Below, one piece after another: positions 18,134-27,578 of a DNA stretch of 64,000 nt. Made by a program: the position numbers and the translations under genes. The stretch spans positions 372,001 to 436,000 of the forward strand of contig NQOF01000002.1 in NCBI GenBank assembly GCA_002270465.1, read 5' to 3'. This stretch comes from Blautia hominis (lineage in GTDB: Bacteria; Bacillota; Clostridia; Lachnospirales; Lachnospiraceae). Under the pieces are notes generated by a model that did not search any database, was not told the DNA's origin, and saw nothing but the letters and a program-made list of their open reading frames with translations. The number at the start of each line of letters is the position of its first letter. Position 1 is the stretch's first letter.

Positions 18134-19150
18134 ATGATGGAGCAATTGGTATCCTCCAGTGACATAAGTTCATTGGTAAATCTGATTAAGTCCGTAGACG
18201 GTGAATCTCGTGTTATAATGGAACATACAGGACGCTATTATGAAGCCTTGACTCATCAGCTTTCAAATGCCGGTATTTTCACTTGTGCTATAAATCCTAA
18301 ACTTATCAAAGACTTTGATAATGATAGTCTCAGAAAAGTCAAATCTGACAAAGCGGACGCTGTTAAGATTGCCCGCTATGCCCTTGACAAGTGGGACAAC
18401 GTCAAACCACATAGTGTTACGGATGTAATGCGCAACCAATTAAAAACTATGAATCGCCAGTTTGGTTTCTACATGAAGCACAAGACAGCAATGAAAAATA
18501 ATCTCATCGGTATTCTTGACCAAACATTCCCTGGAGTAAACACCTTCTTTGATAGCCCCGCACGTAGTGATGGTAGCCAGAAATGGGTTGATTTTGCATC
18601 TTCTTACTGGCATGCGGACTGTATTCGTAAAATGTCTTTAAATGCCTTCACAGAGCACTATCAGAATTGGTGCAAACGTAAGAAGTATAACTTCGGCAAA
18701 TCGAAAGCTGAAGAAATCTACGGATTGTCCAAGGAACTTGTTCCTATACTTCCAAAAGATGAGATTACCAAACTTATTCTTAAACAAGCCATTGATCAAC
18801 TTAAGGTTGTTTCTAAAACTGTAGAAGAATTTCGAAGCATCATGTATAAAACAGCATCAAAACTCCCAGAATTTCCTGTCGTTATGAATATGAAAGGTGT
18901 AGGTCCATCTCTTGGTCCCCAGCTTATGGCAGAGATAGGAGATGTGTTACGCTTTACTCACAAAGGAGCGCTCACCGCTTTTGCGGGTGTTGATCCCGGT
19001 GTAAATGAATCAGGTTCTTATGCACAAAAAAGCGTGCCTACTACCAAACGAGGATCTTCTGAACTTCGTAAAACTCTGTTTCAAGTCATGGATATATTAA
19101 TAAAAACAAAGCCACAAGAGGATTGTGTTTATAAGTTCTTGGATATCTTA
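18134..19150 (+). pseudogene. IS110-family transposase truncated at both ends
   Basis: The open frame contains the second half of the DEDD RuvC-like domain (RVIMEHTGRYYEALTHQL; KSDKADAVKIARYAL) and the C-terminal Tnp20 part (MKGVGPSLGPQLMAEIGD; FAGVDPGVNESGSYAQKS; KRGSSELRKTLFQ). The first 45 or so residues, with the first catalytic aspartate of the usual VDVSKxK start, are missing. The homology ends near KFLDI, before the normal C-terminus. The upstream non-coding end that normally encodes the bridge RNA is replaced by the IS256 flank, so the element should be dead. Confidence 0.85.
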
Positions 19151-19755
19151 AAAAAATTTGACTTGACTTTTTATTTGCAGGCTATGATTTTAATATTTTA
19201 TCATAGAAGACCTTTGTATTGTCTAATTTACAGAAATTTTTTCACAGGCTCTTGGGATGGGATTTTTGCATATTTTTCAAATATTCCGGATACTTCTGAA
19301 ACGCGGATTCTGGGATATCACAAATGATAAACTGGATATTTTTTTATGGATTTAGTCCATTTACCTTTGTAGTTTCTCAGAGTATATTCAGGTACTGGCT
19401 TCCGTTCCTTTGGGGAATTCCAGGTAAAGGCTTCTCTCAGTCTCGATTTTGTAGAATCCCCGCAAATACTTCTTATGTCCATGCTCCCAAAGCCTTCAAT
19501 GCAGGCTTTCCTGTATCGGATACTATTCTACCTTCCGGTGATAATACCTACAGATTTTCCGGTTTACGGACTGCCTGTGCCGATATGGCTGGCTGCTTGC
19601 GGACTATTAACATCCTTTGTTGGAGACTCTACAAAATATCTGTGGAAATGCGTCCATTAGAAACATCCTTTCATGCAGCAGACTATGCTTATATATTACA
19701 ATACCAAACTTCATCTGTATATCTATTAGTTGAAGGTCTTATTATTCTAAATCTT
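19151..19755. other. Gene-poor junction between IS relics and the STAND NTPase gene
   Basis: No gene is recognised. TATCATAGAAGA and AATTTACAGAAATTTTTTCACA (19199-19246) resemble, on the opposite strand, the sequence at 12411-12452 just after the IS256 relic, so they are probably an end of the same type of element. A 54-codon minus-strand frame (19318-19482) has a start and stop but no recognisable content. The plus-strand frame of 189 codons starting at 19324 mostly overlaps the 3' end of the NTPase gene in antisense and is not supported. Confidence 0.5.
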
Positions 19756-22700
19756 TTATATCTTTCCCCCATTATACACCAGTTCCTGCTTCAATTTAGC
19801 ATTAGCTTTTATTCCATAAAAACTACAACCATTTATAGCTATACCAGGCGTATAAAGTATTTCTATAGATTCCCCATGACCAGCTTTTTTTAATAGCATG
19901 AGATGATATTGTTCATAACAGGAAAGCAAGGAGTCTGAAAACCAAGGGATTACAGTATCCCAATATGAATATGCTATCTCATCAGAAGTTTTTTCTCCGT
20001 TATTGTATACATATCTTTCGGAAGTTGGATGAACGGATAAATCTTTCCAATAAGTGATATTATGATGATCGAATATCTCGATAACTTGGGAAAAATCATT
20101 TGAACAATATGAGTAATTGTTACAATTTCTTTCAGTACGGTATTGAGTAGCAAGAGCAAAATCATGACGACAGAATATCATTTGCAACCTTCCGAAATTT
20201 TTAGTGATTTTTTGTTCCCGATTACCAATAAACTTACTACAACGGATGTGCCGGAAGGCATCATCATCTGGAAAATCATGCAGAAAGAACCCGCAAGTAC
20301 ACCAGTAAGTTTGATATTCCTTTTCAGTATAGGAGCACCCATTTCCTATATCATAGCTGTAGTGAAGAAAATTTGCTGCGGTCTCATGTGTCAGTGTAGG
20401 CATATAGTATCGCCAGTCTTTTTTATATACAGTATTTTTTGAGGTATGATTTACAAAATAGTGGTCGCAGTGTGGTTCAATACGAGGTTTATCATAATTG
20501 AAATGTTCCACAATGGCAATGCGTATCATAGGTCTTTCTTCATCTGTATAACTACCGTCTATGAATAATTCGTTATCACCTGCTTTTTCTACTAAAAAGG
20601 TTTTCTTAGAAGAGAGATGGTACTCCATGCATTTATCTTCAAGTGTAATCAACAGATATCTTCCGTCAGGATGGAATTGTATGCTTTCCAGTGTTTCGTG
20701 GGCAAGGAGTGTAGAAAAAACAATTTCCCGCTTGCTGGTCTGGAGATTAATGATTTCCACATATTCGTGGCTGGCCTTACTGAACATGATTGCTAGGTTT
20801 TGTGTGACTTCATGATAACAACAGCCGCTTGCATAATACTCTGTATTAGGATAGCAGTATGCGTTAACCAGTTTTGGAATTCTACCGCTGAAAACGGAGA
20901 TGCCATTAAACTGATGTACAAGAATCCCGAGATCATGTATTTTATCCAAGATCATATCTCGACATTCATAAAGGGCGGTATTATATCTCCGGCGTAAAGT
21001 GTCATTGGCAGTATCCCATTCATAAGTGTTTTCTGAATTTCGTATAATAAAACGATTTCGGTTTGGTATAACATTGGGGTAGAAAATCAGTTCTTCCATT
21101 TCACTGTCATTATTTATGAGCTTGCTCAATGCAGATACATCATACTTCATCAGAATTCCATTTTGTTTATGAGTAACAAGATCTACATTATAACTACATT
21201 GGGGATAGATAATATAGCATTCTTTTGGATGACCGGGACAGTATTGAATCGAGGAAGGTGAAGCGTTACCGTTTTCTATAGTGAGCTCTTCCCATACAAT
21301 CTCAGCTTCTTTGTGGGAACAATTAAATTTTTCCAGTTGTCGGTTTTCTTCATTAAAAAGAAGAAAGCAATCAAGTGAAGAAAAGTATTTTGCTATTGGG
21401 TAAGTTCCGGGTTCACCTGAAAAACTATAAAGTTCTTCTATTTCTTGAGAAGACGGTATGCATCGTAAGAGCACACAGGGAGTTGGAATTGAATTTTCCT
21501 CCCAATCTGTATCGGAATCAATATCTTCAATATATGGAGAATTGATGTTTTCTTCCGGCAGTGATTCCTCGTCTTCATACTCCGGGTAAAATTCAGTACA
21601 ATCAAAGAAATCATATTCACCACTGAATGCATAAATCACAGAATATGCTGTGGACGCATATAATTCGGTCTGCTTTAGAAATTGCTCACAATGACAGGAG
21701 TAGATTTCCTTTTGTGTTTCAATGTCAAAGCAGTATATATCATGTTGGTCAGCTAGATACAGGATACTTTTATTGTCATCTGTAAAGGAAAAACTGGTGA
21801 TTTTTCTATGCTGTTTGTTGGGGGTCAGGGATACCGGGTTTTTGTCTGGTTTTGCCAGATTAAAAACATACAGGCATGCGGAACAGTCGTTAGCTTCGTT
21901 TTGATATACCTTAGCTGCAAGCCATTTCCCGTCTGATGAGATTTTCATTAGCCCGTTAGGGGAATAATCGTATTGACCGTTTGGAGCACCGGAACGTAGT
22001 ATATATTCCAGACATCCAGAAAAAATATCCCAGCATTTTATTGTTCCTGCATTATCCAGAGTATAACAATACTGACCGGAATAGGCATATTCTTCTATAT
22101 TGTCTACATGGTCTTCTGGCTGCAGAAAATAGTCAGGCAGTATAGAAGCATCGAAGTGAGCAGCCAGAGTAGAGGTTGCACCTTTTTTACTGCATGGTAT
22201 AGCAAATATATTGAAGTGTTTGAAATTCAAGTCTGTTAAGTCCATTCCTGATAATTCTTGTCTCCCGTAAACGATTGCCATTAGTGCGTTATGAAGAAGA
22301 TAGTGAAGCGGATATATTTTCCCGAACATTCTGCAAAAATCTATGGCATCGCTTAGTACTTGCTGTTCATTCGTATCAAATTTTGGAAGATTCCAGTTTT
22401 TTGAAACTGAGTTTAGTTTTGGTTTATTCCGGTGTTCCATTAAAATCTGACTAATCAGCTCTTTTTTATTCTGATTCCAGAAATGGGAATTAAGGAATTG
22501 GCTATAAGTATATGTAGATAATTCATTTTCAAAAAATAATGGTATCTCTATGAAAGGAAGCATACGCAGCAGTTGTATATCCAGGATGGCGGAAAAATAG
22601 TCACGGAAATGATGATGGATAAAGGAATACTGTCGACATTGTGCGATATTTTTTTCCGGCGCATTGTATTGATACAAGATTCCCAGATAATCAAAAGCAC

Positions 22701-24423
22701 ATGCGATGATTTTATGTCCGGAATCTTTTCTTTCTGTCAAAGAAAGATGAATGTGATTCAAAATATCTCTGCTGTACATGAAATCTTCGTATGGAAGAGA
22801 AGGAACTGCTATCAGCAGGTTTTTAATAATATTCAGAGCATCCTGAATAATTTGTGTTAACTGAGGTTCAGATAATGAAAAAATATCATTCTGTTCCATT
22901 ATCCAGCCAATGTATGGGAGAATAAAATCAAGAACAAGTGCAGTCTCTAATTCATTCAGTGGATTAGTATGTGTATCTTCAGCGTGCTTTCTTATATTAT
23001 AGAAGAAAGAATTTCTATGGAAGAAACTATATAGGATTTCTCCGGGAGTTTCTGGGAGTACCAAATTATCGGCCTGCTTGGAATAGGAAAACATACATAG
23101 AAACAGGGGGATACGGAGACACTTTACTAGGGTTTTATTGGCAAGCGTAATCCCAATAGACGCGTCAGAAAACATACATTTCCTTAAATAATCTTTTATA
23201 TCGTCATCTTCCAGTCCAATCAAGTAAACATTCTGGAAGGTGGAGGTAAAGTAAGCGGATTGCGTTTTACGACTGGTAGCAATAATCCTTACATTAGCGT
23301 ATTCCTGATGAATAACAGAAATTTCGTTGCTCAACAAGGCACGGCAGGATCGTGAAGTACCTTGTTCCGCAATACTTACTTCATTAAAACCGTCTAGGAG
23401 AAGCATATATTGTGGAATATCGTCTTCCGGAATACGCTGCATTTCTTTTTCAACTGAGGTTAGAACTTCTGCGGACACAGAATTCAATGAACTATGGTTT
23501 TCCAGCATCTGTCCAATATAACGTGTAATGAAATTGGTTTTTTTATAGATATCTTCATACCACTGGTCAATTTGGGCTGGGCAGCGTCTTAATTCTATAA
23601 AAATAGGGATTGGTCGTCCACTGGCATACACGGTGGGCTTTTTCTCTTTATCCCAAAATTCTTCCTCCAGAAGCTGTTGAAGGAATGTTGTCTTTCCAAT
23701 ACCCCCTTCTCCGATTACGGAAATATCTTTATTCTCTTCTTTACAAATATCCACTAGAGAACGAATCCTGCCATCTGTTGTTTTGGCACGCATATGAAAA
23801 TTATTTTTAGTTACATAGCCTTTTGGAAGCAGCCGTTGGATAATATTCAAATCATGGAAACGGTTTCCTTCTTTATGAGAAATTAGAAATTCCTGCTGTG
23901 AGCATTTCCATATTTTCTTAGAAAAAGGAATTGTTATGACCTGGCGGTCCAGGTTCATAAAGTCAATTCCAAAGCGGTATTCGGTATCTTTTACTTTCGC
24001 ATTCATTTGATTTGAATGATAGCTGCCACAAAGAATGCAGGCTGCAATGAAGCGAGCCAGTTGATAAGTGTTTTCCGGCATACAGGATGAAATCAACTGC
24101 TCTTTGTAAGACTCAGGGAGCTGTTTGCTGTTTTCTATAAGATTTCTTAATTGATTATAGATTGAAGTATGTTGTCTGACCAATGTGAGATAGTTCTTCT
24201 TGATTTTTTCTGTAAGACGGATAAATCCGCTCTCATTACAATACTCCATACTTACTTTTTCGGTCAAACCACGATTACTAAATACCTTCTTAGCTGCGTC
24301 ATTATAAAAAACCAGGTTTTCATTTGTATCATCAGTAAAAAGCATTATATAAAGGGAAGTGTTTTTTATGCCAATAGAATCAACTTGTTTTTGAAGAATA
24401 TGCAATACATCACTGAGAATCAT
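19756..24423 (-). CDS. STAND NTPase: NACHT domain plus WD40-like beta-propeller repeats
   Basis: A 1555-residue protein. Residues 1-200 are an unrecognised N-terminal domain, where effector or adaptor domains of STAND proteins usually sit. The NACHT module has Walker A GEGGIGKTT (residues 238-246) and Walker B LLLDGFNEVS (residues 341-350). A short pentapeptide-like run (LSGMDLTDLNFKHFNIF, near residue 745) leads into about 750 residues with WD40-like strands such as GTIKCWDIFSGCLEYI, DIYCFDIETQKEIYSC and SSDGKWLAAKVY. Such proteins act as ligand-triggered oligomerising sensors, many in phage defence. An AAGGAG site precedes the ATG. It is transcribed away from the sigma-like gene and is the only large minus-strand non-transposon gene here. 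The trigger and effector are unknown. Confidence 0.85.
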   Translation of the reverse strand: MILSDVLHILQKQVDSIGIKNTSLYIMLFTDDTNENLVFYNDAAKKVFSNRGLTEKVSMEYCNESGFIRLTEKIKKNYLTLVRQHTSIYNQLRNLIENSKQLPESYKEQLISSCMPENTYQLARFIAACILCGSYHSNQMNAKVKDTEYRFGIDFMNLDRQVITIPFSKKIWKCSQQEFLISHKEGNRFHDLNIIQRLLPKGYVTKNNFHMRAKTTDGRIRSLVDICKEENKDISVIGEGGIGKTTFLQQLLEEEFWDKEKKPTVYASGRPIPIFIELRRCPAQIDQWYEDIYKKTNFITRYIGQMLENHSSLNSVSAEVLTSVEKEMQRIPEDDIPQYMLLLDGFNEVSIAEQGTSRSCRALLSNEISVIHQEYANVRIIATSRKTQSAYFTSTFQNVYLIGLEDDDIKDYLRKCMFSDASIGITLANKTLVKCLRIPLFLCMFSYSKQADNLVLPETPGEILYSFFHRNSFFYNIRKHAEDTHTNPLNELETALVLDFILPYIGWIMEQNDIFSLSEPQLTQIIQDALNIIKNLLIAVPSLPYEDFMYSRDILNHIHLSLTERKDSGHKIIACAFDYLGILYQYNAPEKNIAQCRQYSFIHHHFRDYFSAILDIQLLRMLPFIEIPLFFENELSTYTYSQFLNSHFWNQNKKELISQILMEHRNKPKLNSVSKNWNLPKFDTNEQQVLSDAIDFCRMFGKIYPLHYLLHNALMAIVYGRQELSGMDLTDLNFKHFNIFAIPCSKKGATSTLAAHFDASILPDYFLQPEDHVDNIEEYAYSGQYCYTLDNAGTIKCWDIFSGCLEYILRSGAPNGQYDYSPNGLMKISSDGKWLAAKVYQNEANDCSACLYVFNLAKPDKNPVSLTPNKQHRKITSFSFTDDNKSILYLADQHDIYCFDIETQKEIYSCHCEQFLKQTELYASTAYSVIYAFSGEYDFFDCTEFYPEYEDEESLPEENINSPYIEDIDSDTDWEENSIPTPCVLLRCIPSSQEIEELYSFSGEPGTYPIAKYFSSLDCFLLFNEENRQLEKFNCSHKEAEIVWEELTIENGNASPSSIQYCPGHPKECYIIYPQCSYNVDLVTHKQNGILMKYDVSALSKLINNDSEMEELIFYPNVIPNRNRFIIRNSENTYEWDTANDTLRRRYNTALYECRDMILDKIHDLGILVHQFNGISVFSGRIPKLVNAYCYPNTEYYASGCCYHEVTQNLAIMFSKASHEYVEIINLQTSKREIVFSTLLAHETLESIQFHPDGRYLLITLEDKCMEYHLSSKKTFLVEKAGDNELFIDGSYTDEERPMIRIAIVEHFNYDKPRIEPHCDHYFVNHTSKNTVYKKDWRYYMPTLTHETAANFLHYSYDIGNGCSYTEKEYQTYWCTCGFFLHDFPDDDAFRHIRCSKFIGNREQKITKNFGRLQMIFCRHDFALATQYRTERNCNNYSYCSNDFSQVIEIFDHHNITYWKDLSVHPTSERYVYNNGEKTSDEIAYSYWDTVIPWFSDSLLSCYEQYHLMLLKKAGHGESIEILYTPGIAINGCSFYGIKANAKLKQELVYNGGKI

Positions 24424-24572
24424 AAAATAGTCTCCTTGTCACTGTTTTGGCACCGCCATGTCACCGACAAAAATTGTGACGTGTGGTTCAATTATTTTAT
24501 AAGAAACTGATAGAACAATTATATCATAATTTCTTATGGCTGTACAAAAAACAATGTCACTTGGGACTTTGG

Positions 24573-24598
24573 TTCCGCTAATAAAAAAAATAGCGGAA
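24573..24598. repeat. Hairpin in the divergent intergenic region
   Basis: TTCCGCTA and TAGCGGAA form an inverted repeat around an A-rich 10-base loop, between the divergent NTPase and sigma-like genes. It could be an operator for one or both promoters, or a transcript hairpin. No clear T-run follows on either strand. Confidence 0.4.
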
Positions 24599-24686
24599 TC
24601 GGGGTCTGTTTTGTGTAGTTATTGTCTCTATCTGAGAAGATATATGTATACAACCTCGTTGGTTTCCGCTGGCGAGGAGGTATATT

Positions 24687-25136
24687 GTGATAATTGTATT
24701 TACGTTTGTAGATGACCAGAGGTATGAGGTAGAAGTGCAGGGAGAAATCGAAAATTTATATCTTGAATTTGCAGGTGTTAAACCGGAAAATGCCCCGAAA
24801 GTGCTTTATCTTAACAAATTAGAAGACCGTATCGATCGCAAACATTTTAGAACTCATAAGCATACTGGTGTTCCTATTTCATATGAAAGTGTTTTTGAAA
24901 ATGGTGGACAAGTGGCAGACAAAAAGGATGCGTTTGACCAAATTGAATTAAATATAGATTTAAAGAAAGCATTAAGCGAATTAACTGAAATCCAGCGTCA
25001 TTGTTTTGTGCAAGTATGTATAAATGGTAAGACACAAAGAGATGTTGCAAAAGAATTAAATAAGTCCAAAACAGTCGTTGCACAAGCTATCTTAGGAGCA
25101 AGGAAAAAACTCAAAAAATATTTTAAAAGAATATGA
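24687..25136 (+). CDS. Sigma-70 region 4-like DNA-binding protein
   Basis: A 149-residue protein starting at GTG, 6 bp after a GAGGAGG site. The last 60 residues look like sigma-70 region 4: LKKALSELTEIQRHCFVQVC followed by the helix-turn-helix GKTQRDVAKELNKSKTVVAQ and a basic tail KKLKKYFKRI. There is no region 2, so it is probably not a stand-alone sigma factor. Proteins of this type are frequent regulators in conjugative elements and phages of Firmicutes. It lies 106 bp upstream of the AgrD gene, so it may control the agr locus or be part of a mobile-element regulatory region. The N-terminal half is unrecognised. Confidence 0.7.
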   Translation: MIIVFTFVDDQRYEVEVQGEIENLYLEFAGVKPENAPKVLYLNKLEDRIDRKHFRTHKHTGVPISYESVFENGGQVADKKDAFDQIELNIDLKKALSELTEIQRHCFVQVCINGKTQRDVAKELNKSKTVVAQAILGARKKLKKYFKRI

Positions 25137-25242
25137 CCAAACTTCTTCTCCGGCGGCTATATAGTGAAGGGTGAAACAACCCCGAGAATTACCGTAACGC
25201 GCGAACGGGAGAAAAGAAATAAAAAATCAGGAGGATTACAAA

Positions 25243-25374
25243 ATGAAAAAAACTAGTAAAAAAATTAATGGTATGGTATCGAGAGCTTCATTGTATTCTG
25301 CACGTGCAGGGGCAGGCATTATAAGCCATTGGGGATGGTATCAGCCGAAAGTTCCTAAAAGGATTACCAAATAG
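25243..25374 (+). CDS. agrD: AgrD-like autoinducing peptide precursor, 43 residues
   Basis: A 43-codon gene preceded by CAGGAGGATTACAAA, a strong ribosome site. The start is MKKTSKKINGMVSRASLYSA, an amphipathic leader. The C-terminal part has ISHWGWYQPKVPKRITK. AgrD precursors have an N-terminal leader, a core containing the ring-forming Cys or Ser, and a charged tail, often with (Y/F)(Q/E)PK.P just after the core. There is no cysteine here, so the ring would be a lactone through the serine of SHWGW. AgrB would make the first cut. The mature peptide would activate the kinase encoded at 26214-27533. Confidence 0.85.
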   Translation: MKKTSKKINGMVSRASLYSARAGAGIISHWGWYQPKVPKRITK

Positions 25375-25420
25375 CAGGTAAATCTTTACAAATATTTAAG
25401 CAAGTGATATCCTTGATATT

Positions 25421-25453
25421 GGCACCCGCTTTTGCTATTTAAAAGTGGGTGTC
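25421..25453 (+). promoter_or_regulatory. Stem-loop between agrD and the response regulator gene
   Basis: GGCACCCGCTTTT pairs with AAAAGTGGGTGTC (two G-U pairs) across a 7-base loop. No strong T-run follows. It could be a partial terminator or RNA processing site that makes agrD RNA more abundant than the downstream regulator RNA. An alternative ATG for the regulator at 25449 would lie inside this stem, which argues against that start. Confidence 0.5.
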
Positions 25454-25508
25454 AGTAACATTATTTAGCTACCTAATGTGTATATCAGATGGTAGATACG
25501 GAGGGGAT

Positions 25509-26210
25509 ATGAAAATTGTAATTTGTGAAGATAACAAACCAGAACAGAAACAGTTGGAAAAAAGTATAAAAAACTGGGCTGATGCAAGTGAAGTAGATAT
25601 AGATATATTATGCTACTGCAGTGCAGAAGAGTTTTTATTTGCATGGCCGGATACAATAGTTGACGTAATATTTATAGATATAAAAATGAAGGAAATGACA
25701 GGGCTAAAATTGGCTGAGAAGATACGCGAAGTAGATAAAAACTTGCTTATTGTTTTTATAACAAACCATCTTCAATATAGTACAAAGGGATATGATGTTA
25801 ATGCCCTTCATTTTTTAGTTAAACCGGTATCAACAGATAAACTTTTTTCAGTATTGGATAAAGCATATAATATTTGGAGCTCCAGTGAAAAAGATATAAT
25901 AATAGTTACAAACGATTCCGTCCAGGTTAAGTTGCATTGTGGTGATATATATTATGTTAAAATGAATTCACATACAGCCGAATTACATATGAAGAAGCAA
26001 ATATTTGAAATACGAACTACAGCAGAAGAAATGACTAAACTGCTGCCATATTATTTTGTGCGCAGTCATCGGTCCTATATTGTGAACCTCTTTAAAGCTG
26101 ATTGTGTATACAAAGATATTATTCTACTGTCAACAGGAGAGAAACTTCCAATCAGTCGTAAAAATTCCAAATATGTAAATGATGCTTTCGTGCGTTTATT
26201 CAAGGGTTAA
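25509..26210 (+). CDS. agrA: LytTR response regulator (AgrA-like)
   Basis: A 233-residue regulator. The receiver domain starts MKIVICEDN and its phosphoacceptor is Asp57 in IFIDIKMKEMTG. The C-terminal LytTR DNA-binding domain has VRSHRSYIVNL and ISRKNSKYV. ATG 25509 is chosen because GGAGGGG lies just upstream and the receiver domain begins there; an upstream ATG at 25449 would add 20 residues unlike the family. It ends 3 bp before the kinase gene. AgrA proteins bind paired direct repeats with spaced ACNRTT-like half-sites; none was identified with certainty in this window. Confidence 0.92.
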   Translation: MKIVICEDNKPEQKQLEKSIKNWADASEVDIDILCYCSAEEFLFAWPDTIVDVIFIDIKMKEMTGLKLAEKIREVDKNLLIVFITNHLQYSTKGYDVNALHFLVKPVSTDKLFSVLDKAYNIWSSSEKDIIIVTNDSVQVKLHCGDIYYVKMNSHTAELHMKKQIFEIRTTAEEMTKLLPYYFVRSHRSYIVNLFKADCVYKDIILLSTGEKLPISRKNSKYVNDAFVRLFKG

Positions 26211-26213
26211 AAG

Positions 26214-27533
26214 ATGAGTAGAGAATGGATAGTAGTAGAAACAATATCAATGTTAGTGGATAATCTTGTATGCATATATTTTCTTAACAGCCGTTTTAAA
26301 TCTAAATATAACTCTATTTGGCCACAATTAGGTGTATGGGTTGTTTTAGTGGCCTGTGGTTTGATAGGCACAAGTTCCAATATTATGATACTTAGTATTA
26401 TAATCTATTGCATAATGTTTATATACTTACTGGTTTTCAAACATGGAACGATGTTACAGAAAATCGCTGGAGTATTAATAGTTTGTTCAATTGAGATTGG
26501 TACGTCCATTATAGGCGCAGGATTGGCTTCTTCTATTGAGTCTACAACAATAAGTCATACCTTAGAATATCAGGACACATCACGATTGTTAGCTATGCTA
26601 TTTATTAAAATGATACAGGTGGTTGTTTTCTATGCTCTATCTAAAAAGCATGAAAATATTCGGGATTTACAGAAAGGTCCCGTTATTGTGCTGAGTGGAG
26701 TGGTATTAGTCGACTTTATTTTTCTGATTTTGGTTCGCATGTATGTGGAGTCGTCTGATTTCCAACCACGACAAAACCGTTTACTTGTTTGGCTGGCAAT
26801 TGGAGCATTATTGGTGGTAGTTGCGGTATTCATGATTTATGAATTATTTATCCGTGAAGAGATGAAAAGTGTAGAACTAGCCATGAAATTACAGCGCATA
26901 AAATTGGAAGCGAATTATTTAAAGGAAATAGATAATATCTATTCAGATATGCGCACTTGGCAGCATGATTATAAAAATAATCTTAATGCATTACGAATAT
27001 TGGTAGATAATGCAGAGAAACGAAAAGCACTTGAATATATTGATAATATGTATGGTGAAACCTACAAAAGTGCGATTATGTTACAAACGGGGAATTTAGC
27101 TTTGGATGCTATTGTTAGCTCAAAACTGTGTCTGGCTAAATCACAAAATATAGAAGTTAATATTCAAGCTGTTTACCCCGAAAACAACATTATTAATGAC
27201 AACGATCTCTGTGCATTAGTGGGGAACCTGCTTGATAATGCAATTGAAGCTTGTATCCGCATGGAGAACACAACGGAAAAAAAATATATTGATTTTTCGC
27301 TTATGGTCAAGAGAAAAAACTTGCTGATATCAGTAAGCAATAGTTATAGTAATGAGATACAGCGTAAGGGTAACCGCTATATTACAACAAAGAATGAGCC
27401 ATTTCATGGGATAGGCATTTCACATATTGATGCTATTGTGGCTAAACACCAGGGACATGTTTTACGTTCACATGAGAATGGAATATTTGAAACGCACATT
27501 ATGCTGCCATTGCTGGCACCCGGTGCCGATTAA
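26214..27533 (+). CDS. agrC: GHKL histidine kinase (AgrC-like)
   Basis: A 439-residue sensor with six hydrophobic segments in residues 1-215, a coiled linker, the phospho-accepting His251 in the TWQHDYKNNL motif, and an ATPase domain of the HATPase_c_5 type with NLLDNAIEACIRM (N box) and HGIGISHIDAIVAKH (G box). This is the architecture of AgrC, whose membrane part senses the cyclic peptide. It starts 3 bp after the regulator gene and is followed after 45 bp by AgrB. The substrate is inferred from gene order. Confidence 0.92.
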   Translation: MSREWIVVETISMLVDNLVCIYFLNSRFKSKYNSIWPQLGVWVVLVACGLIGTSSNIMILSIIIYCIMFIYLLVFKHGTMLQKIAGVLIVCSIEIGTSIIGAGLASSIESTTISHTLEYQDTSRLLAMLFIKMIQVVVFYALSKKHENIRDLQKGPVIVLSGVVLVDFIFLILVRMYVESSDFQPRQNRLLVWLAIGALLVVVAVFMIYELFIREEMKSVELAMKLQRIKLEANYLKEIDNIYSDMRTWQHDYKNNLNALRILVDNAEKRKALEYIDNMYGETYKSAIMLQTGNLALDAIVSSKLCLAKSQNIEVNIQAVYPENNIINDNDLCALVGNLLDNAIEACIRMENTTEKKYIDFSLMVKRKNLLISVSNSYSNEIQRKGNRYITTKNEPFHGIGISHIDAIVAKHQGHVLRSHENGIFETHIMLPLLAPGAD

Positions 27534-27578
27534 GATAGTGAAGAAATATAATGTTAGTAGAGATAGGTTTGGGGAGGG

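Noticed and set aside
19324-19893. Plus-strand frame of 189 codons at the end of the STAND NTPase gene
   Set aside because: Its second part is antisense to the NTPase C-terminus and its first part is IS junction DNA. No domain or ribosome site is seen.
25449-25508. Upstream start for the LytTR regulator
   Set aside because: It would add 20 residues unlike a receiver domain, it lies inside a stem-loop, and it has no ribosome site. ATG 25509 has GGAGGGG just upstream.
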